Positions 48,101 through 60,814 of a DNA stretch of 64,000 bases are shown piece after piece (position 1 is the first letter of the stretch; every line of letters begins with the position of its first letter). Source of the stretch: Melanocharis versteri (taxonomy: Eukaryota > Chordata > Aves > Passeriformes > Melanocharitidae). Below the pieces are notes generated by a model. That model was not told where the DNA came from. It worked only from the letters and a program-made list of their open reading frames with translations, and did no database searches. Made by a program: the position numbers and the translations under genes. The stretch covers positions 1,681,592-1,745,591 of the forward strand of contig VZTG01006781.1 in NCBI GenBank assembly GCA_013397845.1, read 5' to 3'.

Positions 48101-48715
48101 TGCATCACTAGAGAACAAGCACCAGCTTTTACAAAAGAGAGGATACCTTTGTTCATATCCGACCAAGTGATTTCTATTTTCAGGGAAGACAAGCCACTCC
48201 TTTGATAACACCTTCGTGTGGCCAGTACAAATGACTGTGCACCTATATTTGCAAAGTGCTGCCTCTGTTTTGATAAATTAAACATAGTCCAGAGCACTTT
48301 TATGTATTCTAAATGAAGAGAGGAACAGATCTTCCTTCCTTTGAAGTTGTGGCTAGCTTCCAAGTTACTTCAAAAGGGAAAAAGTTTGGGTACTTGTTCA
48401 GAGTTAACAAAGGTGTAACAGTGGAATTTAGCTTAAGGTATAGGAAAACATTCCCATTAATTAGCAAGATAAGAATATGCCATATTCAACCCCAAACCAC
48501 TCCACTGCTTTTGAAAGAAGACAAAATTAGGCTAGCCCCATTGATGCATTTGCTGCAGTAGAGTTTTGTGGTCCTACATCAAAGTTTGGGACTGTAATTC
48601 AATGAGGTCAAAGCTTTTTTCATCAAGATAGAATAATATGACTTTTAATACTCTTTCATAAGTGTCCAAGGTACCAGTTACTTATACGCATCAGTAATTA
48701 TTGTATTGTACAGTA
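45166..48715. other. Unannotated DNA, no gene recognised
   Basis: A 69-codon frame at 45176-45385 and several others show no domain. 46690-46900 and 47160-47400 are AT-rich with many TAAT cores. No repeat family was recognised. Confidence 0.5.
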
Positions 48716-48719
48716 TCAC

Positions 48720-49190
48720 ACACTGAAAACTCAGTCAAAAAATGTAAATGGACTGTAAGTGTCAATGCAAATTCTCCCGTTCTGAGAATGTGCAATATGC
48801 AAGCATGGGTTATTTATTAATTTTTGTCACCACTGATTGATATCTTGATTAATTGCCAGAAGGCATTGGACCAGGTGTTAACTATGTGCAGATTGGATGC
48901 AGTGTTCTGTGAACTTCACGCTGTATTAAAGGCACAGACATGCCCAGTTGGAGCAATAAGCCTTTGTTTGCTTTGGCAGGGCTTGCAGCTCCCCGGGGCC
49001 AATGCCATAAAGAGGTTTCTGTTAGAAGCCGCAGTGCTCATTGTAGAAAAATTGCCCCTCAAAAAATTAGCATGGTACAATGAAGGATGCATAATGTTAC
49101 GCAAATGACAGCTGCTTAGCTGAAACAATAGCTAGGAGATGGCATTTGCCAGGGTGCACATCTCATGTAAATTAACTTACTAACTGTTTC
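48720..49190. other. Candidate conserved non-coding element
   Basis: The stretch combines an AT-rich part with homeodomain cores ('ttattaatttttg', 'cttgattaattgcc') and octamer- and TGACAG-like motifs near 49070-49115 ('atgttacgcaaatgacagct', the last part resembling a Meis/TALE site). It has no transposon landmarks. A 94-codon frame at 48824-49108 runs through it without a domain. An enhancer role is inference only. Confidence 0.3.
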
Positions 49191-49194
49191 AGGA

Positions 49195-50360
49195 AAAATA
49201 AAAGAAGTGAAGCCTGAACCTGTACGACCACTTCATGGATTCATCCTGAGGGCACAGAAGAACTGCAAACTCCCACTAATATCAAAGAAAGTTGGACGGG
49301 GCCCTCAGCCTCTGCCCCTCAGATGCCGCCAGGAGCTGAGCAGGCACGGGCTGCCAGAAGCAAAGTTTGCCTTGTCAGGGCAGAACAAAGCCCAGGAATC
49401 TGCTTTACAGGTGGAAATCCAGAGTCATTTCCCCCAAAAGCAGCAAATCCACAGCTGCTGATCCAGCGCCAAAGGGAGTCCACCAGAGCCCCTGTCCACA
49501 GCAAAGAGCAGAGCCCAGGCTGGAGGTGCACGTGGGCTTCTCTGCTTCGCCCACCTTGGGGAACCAGAGCTCCCCTACAGTTGCAGCTCTAATCTCTAAC
49601 CCCAGGGATAGGTGGAATTTCCCCTGATTTACAGCAACGGGGGAAAGGGCCCAGTGGAGCCAAAATGCTTCAAGGGGGAGCAGAATCAGTGCCTGGGCCT
49701 TTGTGTCCTCTGCGCAGCAGAAGGGACATTGTCCTTGTTCAACCGATTAGAAATACTAATCATTGACATCAAAATCTACCCTCAGAGTGCAGGCTAAACC
49801 AGAAAAGGCTATGCAGCACAAAAACAGAAACAGCATTAGGGGAAAGGAAAAAAAAAGAAAAGAAGAAAAGAAAAAAATATAGTTCCAATCTGCTCTGGGT
49901 TGAGTTGCATTAGGTTTTGCATCTTTAAATCAAGGAAAGGCCGTGGTTTGTTCTGATCATGTTGGTGGAAAATAAATTCACATGAATGTATGGCATAATA
50001 TGAGGGAATAGAAACAGAACAGAAAGAAGCATGATTTAACCCCAGAATTCTGGGCCGTAAAGAAAATATGTTGAAAGCCAAGAGTAAAGCAACCAATCAT
50101 TTGTCATTTCTAAGGGAGGAGAACAATCACTTAATATATGGGAGCTGGAAGGGGGAAGGAGGAGAGCACTGAGCACTGGTTTGATTTACATAGGAGTTTC
50201 CCTTCATAGTGCAAGGATTAACACAGCCCCTACTGAAAAGGCGGGAGGGCTCTAAAAGCAAACAAGGTGGTGTTTGGGATTTTTTTTTTTTCTTTTTTTT
50301 CTTCTCCTTCAGAGAGGGCCCCGTGATACTGCAACTGTTGCTCATCACATTAGCAGTGTG
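49195..50360. other. GC-richer stretch and simple repeats, no gene recognised
   Basis: Three overlapping plus-strand frames of 84-89 codons at 49207-49627 lie in a GC-rich patch without recognisable domain. A purine tract (A-runs with single G) is at about 49847-49878, and a T-rich tract at about 50280-50311. Confidence 0.5.
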
Positions 50361-50382
50361 GGAACAGGAAAAAACCCATACA

Positions 50383-50407
50383 GGGAGGGGGGGAGAGGGG
50401 AGGAGGG
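50383..50407 (+). other. Candidate G-quadruplex
   Basis: Four G runs of 3, 7, 4 and 3 bases are separated by loops of one to four bases, which satisfies the usual four-run quadruplex pattern. Another G-rich run follows at 50418-50428. Confidence 0.65.
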
Positions 50408-50429
50408 CTCCAGGCATGGGGGAGGGGGA

Positions 50430-51475
50430 CATCAGTTGACAGCAAAGAGAAGCAATTAAAACCTAAAATAAGAGGTGGTTGTGAAATGGTCTTTGCATTA
50501 GGACTCTGCCAACAAAAATGTTTACTTTGTAACAGAACTACTATGGTCTGAATGATAAATCAAGACCAAGTAATTACTCATCACCTATTTGGGGATGGAA
50601 AAAAGCGATGACGCCAGGGAGGCAGGGCTCAGCACGGCCGAGCCCCAACAGCCACGTTGGGAATTAATGCGGCTGCTACTGCTGGAATTGGGGAATTGCA
50701 CTTGCATTGTGGAGATCCCCAGGTCCCACCCCGACCCTCCAAACCACGTCCAGTTGGGAACAACGGGAAGCCAGCATGGCCAGATCAGGATAATAAACCC
50801 TATTTCAGAGGCCACATCTGGCATTTTGAGCTCCAAATTTTAAGGTGAGTCTTCCAAACGATACTGATGTTGAAGGACAACACATTTTCTGTGGATCTGC
50901 TCTTAAACTGCCCATAGACCACACTTGGTGCAATATAAAAAGCAAAATTCAACTTGTTAAACTAACACAGAAGCTATGATTAAGCACAAAAGCAGATGCT
51001 TTAAGTTCTTAAAAATAAGATGCCCATGTAAAAATGTTACACTTTGGGAACCAAAAGATTTTAAAACAAAACAGAACAACCACAAACCCCTCGAATTTCT
51101 TGACATAGTGAAAATTAGTAGCAATTGTATACAGATATGGAGACAAAGAGACACATGCTAAGAAAACTCCTTCTGGACAATTTCAGCCATAGGTTGCCAT
51201 ACCAACAAGCTTAAAACAAGGGACCTGATCTAACTCCATCATGGATTTAAATTTGCTAATATGTACCAGCCTATAACTTGGTCTTGTATTACCAGAAAAG
51301 CCAACAAATTTTATGCAATTTAGACTATTATTCTTGTCAACAGACTAGATTATTTTTTATAGTAATAAAACATTGGAAAAGGATATGTTTCTACATTCAT
51401 AGCTGCAACCAACAATTCCTTTAGAGTGTGCTGGGGCTACACATAAGAGCAGACCAGCTTCATGGTAGAGCCATA
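50430..51475. other. Unannotated DNA with a small CpG-richer patch
   Basis: The patch at about 50600-50765 has about nine CpGs and overlapping frames on both strands (83 and 84 codons), none recognised. The rest is AT-rich and plain. Confidence 0.45.
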
Positions 51476-51479
51476 GCAT

Positions 51480-53260
51480 GAGCATTGGGCATAGGAATAC
51501 CACAGTCATCCAACACAACCCTTCACAACTGGACAACCATGACGTATCGGCTTGCTCATGGTCTTTTTTTACTATATCTTAAAAGTTGGGATTGTTGTCC
51601 TTTTAGAAAGTTTTTCCAGAACTTCACAGTTGTGTCAATGAATAGAAATCTTTCATTTAATCTTAACCATATTCGTGACCAACCTAATGTTTTACTTTCC
51701 TACCAACACTGTTCTTTGGATTAACTTTCCCCTCCCCCTCTATTATTTACCCATGTGATTTGCTTATAGACAGCAATTATTTCCCTTCTGTGCTTTCATT
51801 TTACTGAAAGAGCCAAACATTTTTCAGCTCTACTCACAGACTCTCCATTTTCCCAGTCCTCTATGCTAACCTTTCTTTGAAGCTGCTCCAGTAAACCACT
51901 CTCTGTTGAATATGGGTGACTAAAAGTTACATCTTATTTTGTGTATACAAAGCCTTATTTACAAGCATTAAGAGCTCATACCTCCACTATAAATAGTTGC
52001 TTGCACTCTTTGCCTTTTTCATGGCTGGATCACAAGGTAGCTCACAATGATCCTCTGTACAACTGCTATGCCCTGCAGTAGTTGTTGTACACCCTGAATG
52101 TGTAACTATTACTACTTCTATACTCAGTCTCTGGCTGAGAAGCTCACATTTTACAACAAGAACTAATGCTGGTGTTCTCAAAGTCATGACAACCATACAA
52201 CATTAAATTCCTGGTCATTCAAAACCTAGGCTGTGCCAGACATCACAGTGCTTCATGCAACTTTGCCTCCAACATTGTTGACAGCAATGTATGTCATTGG
52301 CACTTTGCTTTTTTTCTCTCTTTTTTGCCCCACAATCCTTTAAATTGAATATTATTCATCTCCCTGGAATCAATAATGAGGTTTTCTTCCCATCACAACT
52401 TTTACAATACCCACCTTACAATACCAAATCCTACTTTCTCCTCAACTAATAATTTTCTATGGAACATCTCACTAAATGCTTCATTGAAAAACAAATACAT
52501 GAGACCTAGTACAGTTGGCTTGCCTATAAGATCAGTAATCACATCAAAGAACACTATAAGATTAGTCTGGCATGATCATCTTTTGTTAAAAGTACACTAC
52601 ATTTTTATCACGTTCTCTACTATCTTGTCTGATAATACTTCCCCTCAGAATTTGTTCCAAAAAGTTGCATACTTCTCAGGCCAGACAAACAAGTTGGTAG
52701 TTGCCTGGATAATTTTTCCACATTTCCTTAATGTCTATGGATAATACATTTGCTATTCCACAGTCACAACATCAGCTTGACAAATGCATTAAAAATCCTC
52801 ACTGGTGGAATTCCACTGCACACTGCCAGATTTTTCAAATTTTTTTTGGAATGTAGACTATCTCCTGCCTGCATCTTGAGTGCATTAAGTTCTTCAGTCA
52901 TAATTCCACCTCAATGTGCCAGTTTTCACTACACACACTCATTCTCATTGGAAGTCTTGATTTTACCTTCACACTTCAAATTATCATATTTGTTTTAAAA
53001 CTAGAGGCAAAGTATCAACTTACTTATTGGGAGACAACTAAATTTTTCATTGCATCATTGCTGAGCAACATCACTTCCTCGTTCCTTGTTCTCTTTTATT
53101 TGTACGACTAAAGGAAGTTTTACTATTTAACTTCCTTTGTAAGGATACAGGTCAGCTTGACCTCTTGCAATTCTGAAAGTAGTACAGAGGGTCAAGAAAG
53201 TTTTTAGCAATCTGTTTTATTCATCTATATGTTGACTGAGCTGCAGGACTTTCAGGTTTG
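51480..53260 (-). mobile_element. CR1/L3-type LINE relic of about 1.8 kb, minus strand
   Basis: This is the longest and clearest LINE relic. Plus-strand landmarks in CR1 reverse-complement order include 'tctttcatttaatcttaacc' (about 51649), 'ttatagacagcaattatttc' (about 51764), 'agctgctccagtaaaccact', 'gaatatgggtgactaaaagt' (51909), 'acaaagccttatttacaagc' and 'tcattgaaaaacaaatacat' (about 52482). Next come 'aagattagtctggcatgatc' (52558), 'aatttgttccaaaaagttgcatac' (about 52649), 'gttggtagttgcctggataa' (52692) and 'gcattaaaaatcctcactgg' (52786). The order and spacing follow the RT-to-3' half of ORF2. All frames on the plus strand here (such as 52376-52744) are antisense shadows. Confidence 0.88.
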
Positions 53261-53264
53261 GCAG

Positions 53265-55795
53265 GACATGTGGAAGAATAAGGTATTTATAATACACTGC
53301 AAAACCAGAAAGATACTTCTAGCTCTCTCAAATTGCACATCTATTCTGTAGAATAAAAATGACAATTTTGGCATCTAAAAGGGCATTAAAAAATCTAATG
53401 AAAATCGAGTCTAAAAAGGATTCACTACTGAAATAATCTGAGTACAGCCAAGACCCAAATTATCATTATAACCTTATTTTTCTCTCTTGAAATCATGCTT
53501 TGACAGCATGCACATATGCTCCCAAGCACTGTGAGCTTGCAGAAAGGAAAGTAATCTGTAAGTGAGGTAGCTTAAGGTCAGCTCCCTTAATGCACAACAC
53601 TCATGATTATAGCATTGCTCAGGAGATACAAGGTAAATTTATATCCAGGACTGCAGGTCATTTTTGTTTGTGAAACTTAAGAGGGTATGGGTGATAGGGG
53701 TTACTCCATCCCACCCACTTCTTCTCTCACCTTCAGTAACCCTCACTTGGAACAATCAAACTTTAGTTTTATCGTGTCACTGAACAAATGCCATGAATGA
53801 TCAGGGAAATTATTTTTGAGAATTTGGAGTAATACTAGTTGACTATTAAAACTAATTATACCAATTTCTCACCTTATGCAACCCACTATCGAGTTCCTAA
53901 TATACTGTAGCATCTGATGTCTTCTGGTAAAGTGCTGAACGGGTAACTTATCCTGCCTTAGCCTAACTAGAGTCAAGTCTTGGAGAAACGACACTTCATA
54001 AGGATTTGACTTTGGATTTGGACAAAGATTTCTGAAAGAAGTTTTATCTATGTGCTCTTTATTAGCAAATTTGTTCCATGGTACCTGAACAGGGTACAAG
54101 CAAATGCAGGACTATAAAACAATACTACAGTCTGGTAGGAGGTTCAGCACAAGGCCCAGCTGATGTGACTGACACATCTAATATGTGACGACACAAGTAC
54201 GCTTTCCCATTTCAGGGGAACAGGAGTGTTTGATTCCAGTATTGTTAACAACAGCAAACATGTGGGTTGTGTGTCTTTCTGAAAGCACCCAGAATTTCTG
54301 AGAGTGTGTAGACTTCAGCAGAGGAGAAGGGAAGAGGAAAGCAGCTGTTCCCCCTACCTTCCCATTACCCAAGCGGAAAAGTGAATTGCTGTACTCCAGC
54401 CTCAAGGATCATAATTATGAATCAAGGACTTTGATGGTGATATTCCAAAATAAGAACCAGCCATTTTCAGTCTCAACATTTATCAGCAGCTTGGACACAG
54501 TCCAGTTCTTCTAATTGAAGAGGGCAACATCTGTGGTCACAACATCCAGGTCATTCCTTGCATGGTCACCAGCACAGAGGCACTAACACAAGTGCAGGAC
54601 TGCTCCTCATGTTTCTTACTCTCAGCTTCTCTCTCACCCTGGGTGAAGTCCTCAGGTTGAGAGCCCTGACTGAGACAGCCAGTCTTCCTGAAGACTTGGG
54701 ACTGTGCCACAGCACTGCCAAACTACTAAACAAAAAGTAAAGGGAGCCTTGCAAGGACTGTTTCGAATGACACCATGGTCATTTTCGTGAACATGCAACT
54801 TCTGGAGGCTTTCCTCACCCTCCAGCATCCTGGCTGCACACCTCAGCCTGGCATGCCAAATCTGAACACGTTCGTCTGAACATGTTAAGGGATATGTGAC
54901 AGCCTCAGTGGAATCACAACATTACTGGAGAATGAGGTACATCAACATGAAAATACTATGAGGGTGAGATCACCTTCTCCTCAGTCAGTTCAGCATGGGT
55001 CCTGCCAAATTCTGTGCCAGGCAGCTGCAAAAAACCCAGGAGCTTTGTGTAAAAAGTGGCTACTGAACATGCCCACATGCTGACAGTATTTTAGGTGCTG
55101 CCTACCCTCAATTACAAAAGCATCAGATCATGCTAGCTACAGAAGGGCTATGCCCAGGTACCCAGCTACAGAATCAATGTCCTGCTTCATCAATGTTGCT
55201 TGTACAGACATGCCCCACGTTCAGTATAACCACCACTAGTAATCAAACAGAAGTTGTGAGAAGAAAACATAACAATAACTGCTTTTGCCTTGATGTGATC
55301 ACACACACAGTTAGGTTCCCACCATACTGGAAAAGTTAAACCCAGATACCAGGTAAGTGTGTAAGTGTCTCACTGCACCCAAGTGCCTCTAACACAGCCA
55401 CAGTTATGGTTTAAGCAACACTTTAACTCGAAGCATCAGCCTGGAAAGATTTTATTAATTATTTTATGCCATTTCCCTCTAAGAAAATCTTTCAGAACAG
55501 ACAGCAACATCTTTATATCGGCACATGAGGATTTCTAGTTCAGGTGATGGCTGTGTAGCATGGTAAGACATGGCAATCCTATTTTCTCACTTCCTACAGA
55601 AGCACTGAAACTGCTTTCTTGGTTTTATCCCCAAGGTAAATTGGTCTGGCAAGTCTGAAGAAAATCTGTTAAACTGTTTTGAGATTATGGGAGAACAAGG
55701 AAAATAATTTTCAATGAAAAAAAAATTTAAAAATAGCAGAATAGAGGGGTGAAGCCTCCAAATTCACTACATGCCTCAACTGCTGAAGAGAAAAA
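53265..55795. other. Unannotated DNA, no gene recognised
   Basis: Frames here do not exceed 76 codons and show no domain. No repeat family was recognised. Confidence 0.5.
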
Positions 55796-55802
55796 TCACA
55801 GG

Positions 55803-55832
55803 ATGGGGGGGAAGGAGGGAAGGAGGGAAGGA
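55803..55832. repeat. Purine microsatellite (GGGAAGGA-like units)
   Basis: A G7 run is followed by about three copies of a GAAGG/GGAGG unit. It is short and slightly imperfect. Confidence 0.85.
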
Positions 55833-55834
55833 GT

Positions 55835-56805
55835 AGAAGCAGTTGTGGTGGAAAAGACACTGGAATAACCTGAGGAAATCATATCCTGAGCACCACAGGT
55901 ATTTAGAGAGCTGCCTGTCCTTCCTTTCTAGGCTTAGAGCAACTGTTGAGGGAGTATGTGTGAAAAAGGTTGCAATAGCTTTGAAATATGCAGAGTTTTA
56001 ACCTGAAAACTGCAGAACCAGAAGCATTTTGTCCTAATATCAGCAACACAGAAGTGCTGCTAAAGTCCTCAGAAAAAAGGTTGATTCCATCATTGGAGGT
56101 TCTGTGCATTTGTTTTCTATCTGTACACTGCAACTGTCCAATAGCTCACAACACCACAACAGCACAAGTGCAGTCATTGCTACCGTATGGATAAGAGTCG
56201 CAAAACCAGGAGTTAAGAGAAGAAAATATATTTATGGCATTAAGGAAAGAAAAAAAATTATATATGCTATGCTAAAAGGGCTGTTCACTAAGCATTAGAC
56301 AGACACTTCATTCACTGTCAAAGAATTTGAAATACAAAGAATTGATGTATATGAAATGTAAAATGCTGGAGGGGAGGAAGGAGGGCAAAGGATTTATCTG
56401 CATATAAGTAAGAATAGTATCTTAGCCTCAAATTTCTGAGCTCAGGGTTTATGAACAAAGGTCATTAGAGGGCTTTAAGCTAGGCCCACTGCTCCCTTCA
56501 AAATGTGAAAATTAAAATGAGCTATATCGCAAATAACCAACCCTTTTCAATAATTACTACCATGCTACTGCATCTGGAGATATCTGAATGACATATCTCT
56601 CCATTACCAAAAGGTAACTGCATTTTCATTTTGACTAATATAATTTTAAAAACCATCATACCAGGTGCCTTATATTTGGAAAATCTTGAAAGCTTTTAGA
56701 TGTACAAACACCCTTCCCACCGCTCTTGGCTTATCTTTTATTTACCCTACTGGGTATACAACAATTGATGCTTCTTCAAAGCAAGGACTTCCCAGCTGAT
56801 TAGCT
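55835..56805. other. Unannotated AT-rich DNA
   Basis: Only frames of up to 76 codons occur and none is recognised. No repeat family was recognised. Confidence 0.5.
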
Positions 56806-56809
56806 GTGC

Positions 56810-57065
56810 TGAGCTGGCTAAGCTTATTAAAGGTGATTAATGCATTCAAGTATTTTTCCCCTCGCTTGTTAGTTCAATTTCTTGCTCATTATGCTACTGG
56901 TCTTTTTATATTAAAACAGACCACCTGGATAGCAAAGAACTTCATAATCTTGGTCCAACAAGATCAACACCTGTTGTACATGTAATTAATCATAAGGCAG
57001 TGCATGGCTATATTCAGTTAAAAAGCTAAGATTATCTAACAACAGAAGCAATATACCACGTTGGC
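56810..57065. other. Candidate conserved non-coding element
   Basis: The stretch is dense in homeodomain-type cores ('gctgattagctg', 'ggtgattaatgcattc', 'catgtaattaatcataagg'), contains E-box-like 'cacctg' and has no repeat landmarks. The texture fits a developmental enhancer, but conservation is untested. Confidence 0.3.
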
Positions 57066-57369
57066 AATCAGCATTTGAATCCTTAAAACGCAGTTTAAAA
57101 AAAATCAGAGAAGTGAGTCAGTACAAAGGGGCTCATAATTATTCTCTCTCCATATTTAGGAGTCCATATGGGATTTGTGACGTATAAAAGTCAGCATACA
57201 ATTTTCTGATGAAAAATTCAGTTCTAAAAAAATTCATATTCTTCTCAAGGCTGAGAAAAATCAAATGGTCTTTCTGTCAATGACATTTTCACTCTACACA
57301 AAGAAATCAAAGAGGGTTTGGATATTGTATAACAGAAAGAACCCAGAGGTTCAATATACTTTACTAGTC

Positions 57370-57580
57370 TGAACACAGATAGAGAACCACAAAGTCCAAT
57401 CACATCTCTGTCTTTAACTCACTGTGTGGTTTGGCAAGTAGCTTAACTACTTTGACTGTGTTTCTTCATCTGTACAATGTGGGAAAAAAAACTTACAAAC
57501 TTGATTAGAATTTTACAGGATTTAATGTATGTAGCATGCTTCCAAATGCTAAAGCCTCACATGAGTATTATTAACTTAGC
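57370..57580 (+). mobile_element. MIR-type SINE, plus strand
   Basis: The full MIR order is present: 'gaaccacaaagtccaatcac', 'ctctgtctttaactcactgtgtggtttggcaagtagcttaact' (MIR 'ctctgccacttactagctgtgtgaccttgggcaagtcacttaac'), 'gtttcttcatctgtacaatg' ('gtttcctcatctgtaaaatg') and 'aggatttaatgtatgtagcatgcttccaaatgc' ('aggattaaatgagataatgcatgtaaagcgc'). This is the clearest SINE of the window, about 200 bases. Confidence 0.88.
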
Positions 57581-57584
57581 TATG

Positions 57585-60475
57585 GTGCATTAAAGTGGAA
57601 AAGACATGTCCTTTTTAACAGTGAAAAATCCACACGGAGGAGATTCACTGTAAAAGATAAGACCGGAAAAATTGCAATTGTTTGTTTGTTTTAAAGAATT
57701 ACAACAGCACAATACATACAGGAAAAATATAAGCCAAATAAATACCAGCAAATGAATAAAGCACCTTGTACAATTACACAGACAGGAAGAAAAAGTGCAC
57801 CCTAATCCTAAAGCTTAGGCCATCAGCCTAATACATTTTATATGCATTTGACTGAATTTTCATACTGGAAGATTCAATGCACTGTTAAGGCAGACCGAAT
57901 GAACAAGAACAAAAGGTAAATTAGAAACCTAGATCTTATTAGCACTGTAAAGGTGGTTAAGACTCACCAAAACCAATTGTACTGTGTGCAATCTATAGTT
58001 AGGGGTGGGAACTGAATGGTGAATTAAGCTGAATACAGAGAAAATGCACACATTAACAGTAGCAGTAGTAGTTGTGCCTTTTTCCTACAGGTTCCTCAGG
58101 GATCAGGAGCATTGTGGGGTTTATCACATTGTGACCCTCAACTGAGCAGGTGCTGAGGGATTCATACCAAGGTTGCTGGCTCCTTTATAGCTAACAGCAC
58201 ACAGGTCTACCACCTGCATGAGTTAAGTTAATAAATCTCTCCTGCTGAATGCACAGCCCACACTGCCAGGTTTAACAACCCAACTGAAAATTCATTCAAA
58301 CTTAGACAGACAATACAATATTTAGTGCAAATCAGAAAAGTCCCAAGACAAAAATGCTCTTCATCTTCTTATTTGCTTTTTCTCATCCATCCCCCATCCT
58401 GCCAATTTTCTGATCTCTAAATTCTTCACTCTTTCCAATTGCTTTCCTCAAGATTTTATTTGCCACCAGTAGATGAGAAGAAATGGATACAAATTATCTT
58501 TTTAAAAATATATGTAATATATGTATGGATCTGCTGTGAACTTTTTTCCCCATTCTCTTTTACTTTGTGTGTTTTCTGTTCAAGAAAGCTAAAGATGCAC
58601 AAATACATACTTGTCTAAAAGCAAGTAGCTGATTCCAGATGGTTTGATTTCTCTCTTCCAGACTGAGAGAAAGCCTTTAGGTCATATAATAGTATAGGAC
58701 ATATATCATACAAGCTGAGGCAGGCAGAAGGTCCCACCCATTCTTCCTGAACAATCCTCATTGTTATCACCTGCTCAGCACTGAGCTGCAACCGGCTCAT
58801 TACCACCTCTGCCAAGAGCTAAGGAAGCAAAGGAACCACTGAACACAGGTCCAATGAGAAGACAATTAGAGATACAAGTATACAAGTATCAACCAAGCTT
58901 CAGTGATACTGCAACCCACATCATTTTCATAACCTTCCATCTTGGATGCAGGGAAGGGACTGAGGAACTTACAATCAGTCTTCGGCATTTACACACAGCA
59001 AGACTAAACTCCATCCTTTCCAAATTGTCCTGTTAAAACTGAAAAAAAAAAAATCCTCCTAATGAATGACATCAGCAGAGACCCTAGTGCAGATGGAATG
59101 AAGACGGCTTCTGATGATCATGTTGTGCCAGACACTCATAGCAAAGATCACATGTGCAGACAGACACACTCCCAAAATTCAACTGATGCAAAAAGTGTCT
59201 GGGAATCTAGACAATTCACATCAGTTTCTGCAGATGTCTCACTTGTTATCTTAAACAAAACCATATCAAAAACCTTGGTGTGTTTAATTTGCAGTTGCCA
59301 ATTTCAGCTTTTTCACTCTCAGCAAGTTATGGCTACGCTGCCAGTGCTGTCTGCTTAATTCAATCCACTACCCGTTCAGTACAAACTCACCCTTCTGTGT
59401 TTGTGAGAAATAAGTAACATACATTACATGACAGTGCCTTGACAGTGCCTGCACTTCCTTATTCCTCTGGCCTTCTGAGGGATCAAAAACAACATTGCCA
59501 TTCAACTCCCCCCATTCCAAGATTTTTATTATTTTTTAAAATGCACACTGTCACTCAATGGTTACTTTTCTGCCCTTCCTGGATATTGTCTCGCTCACCT
59601 ACGCAGTATTTCTATCTCAAAGGGACTTGGGCCCTCCAGTCACCTTTGACTGTAAGCATTGCCAAGCATGCCAGGAAGCGTGGGTGGACCATGCACAGAT
59701 AACACTCAGTTCTGGAAAGGGACACACGAGCAATTCACTCACAGTAATGAATCAATTGCACACCAAACTCCTCCCGGTAAAACCAAACAAGACATTTGCG
59801 ATATATTACATTAATATACTATCTTTTTAAAATACTCCCATAACATTACATATAATAAGTGGGATGATACAAGAGAGGGATATGCCATTTTATGTGTTTC
59901 AAAGAAATACTATTTCCTTTTACAGATGGAACAAGAGTTGTTTAGAATTTCTCTGCATCTTTTCCCAGACAGATTTTACACTGTCACTGATAAACAAGGG
60001 GACAGACAAGGGGAAAAGATGAAAAGAGTTTTTAATATTTTCTGCAGAAGTTTAATTCAGAAAATTTCCAGAAGATAAAAAAAAATTAAACCCTCTTTGC
60101 TTTAAAAAAGGAACTTTTGGAATAATAACTGTTTAAGTCTACTGTCCAAGCCAGCCTCCTTATATTTACTCTCTGCCTCTGGATAGCTCATTCCCACCTT
60201 TGATTTCAAATTTGATATGGTATTTCCCTTTTTTTCCTAAACTGCTCTAAACCAGAAAATAAAATCCACACAAATTTTCCTGCCCTGTTAACTAGCCTGA
60301 AGACTCTCCCAATTACCATCTCATCTAACCTTCCCACTGAACAACTCCCACCTGCTGCTCACAAAACACGCCAGCTCCTACTTTCATGCACCTGAAGCTA
60401 CAAGAATCTTCTCCCAAGCTGCAGATTGAATGCCAGACAAAATGATGTGGTTGTAATGATGCAGTTGCCTGTATG
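57585..60475. other. Unannotated AT-rich DNA
   Basis: No frame exceeds 98 codons (59062-59358) and none has a recognisable domain. An A-run is at 59041-59052. A short tandem 'gacagtgcct' repeat is near 59430-59449. A pyrimidine-rich stretch around 58360-58460 was not assigned. Confidence 0.5.
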
Positions 60476-60480
60476 GATGG

Positions 60481-60810
60481 ATGTCAGAAGGGAATGATGA
60501 AGAGGTAGAACACTTTACAGCTGGGGAGCACAGCTCCAAAGCAGACCAGCCTTGCAGTGCCTGTAATTCCGCCATCCATGGGATGATTGCTCGGGGTGGA
60601 TCGCAGGAGAATGCAGAGCTGCCAGAGCAGCCGACTCAGGCATGGCTCTGCAAGCCACCAGCCGCCACAGTTGCCATTATGGCCTGGGGATTCAGCAGAG
60701 ACATCAAGGACCGAGCTACTCCTTCATTTTACAGATGGTTCATTAACTGGGTGGAAGCACATGAGAGCACTTGGAGAGCAATAGGAAGAGGCAAGGGGCA
60801 GGAGAATTAG
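60481..60810 (+). other. Open frame of 109 codons, not recognised
   Basis: This plus-strand frame is acidic near its N terminus and Trp-rich near its C terminus. It has no motif I recognise. An overlapping second frame (60587-60784) contains a Thr-Asp-Gly-Ser tetrapeptide like that of RNase H, but the surrounding residues do not fit. CpG and GC are slightly above the background here. Chance frame is the simplest reading. Confidence 0.12.
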
Positions 60811-60814
60811 ACAA

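Noticed and set aside
52376..52998. Two adjacent plus-strand frames of 122 and 82 codons
   Set aside because: Both are antisense to the CR1 relic at 51480-53260.
60587..60784. Thr-Asp-Gly-Ser motif suggesting RNase H
   Set aside because: Only four residues match; the surrounding sequence lacks the other RNase H blocks and no reverse transcriptase is nearby.
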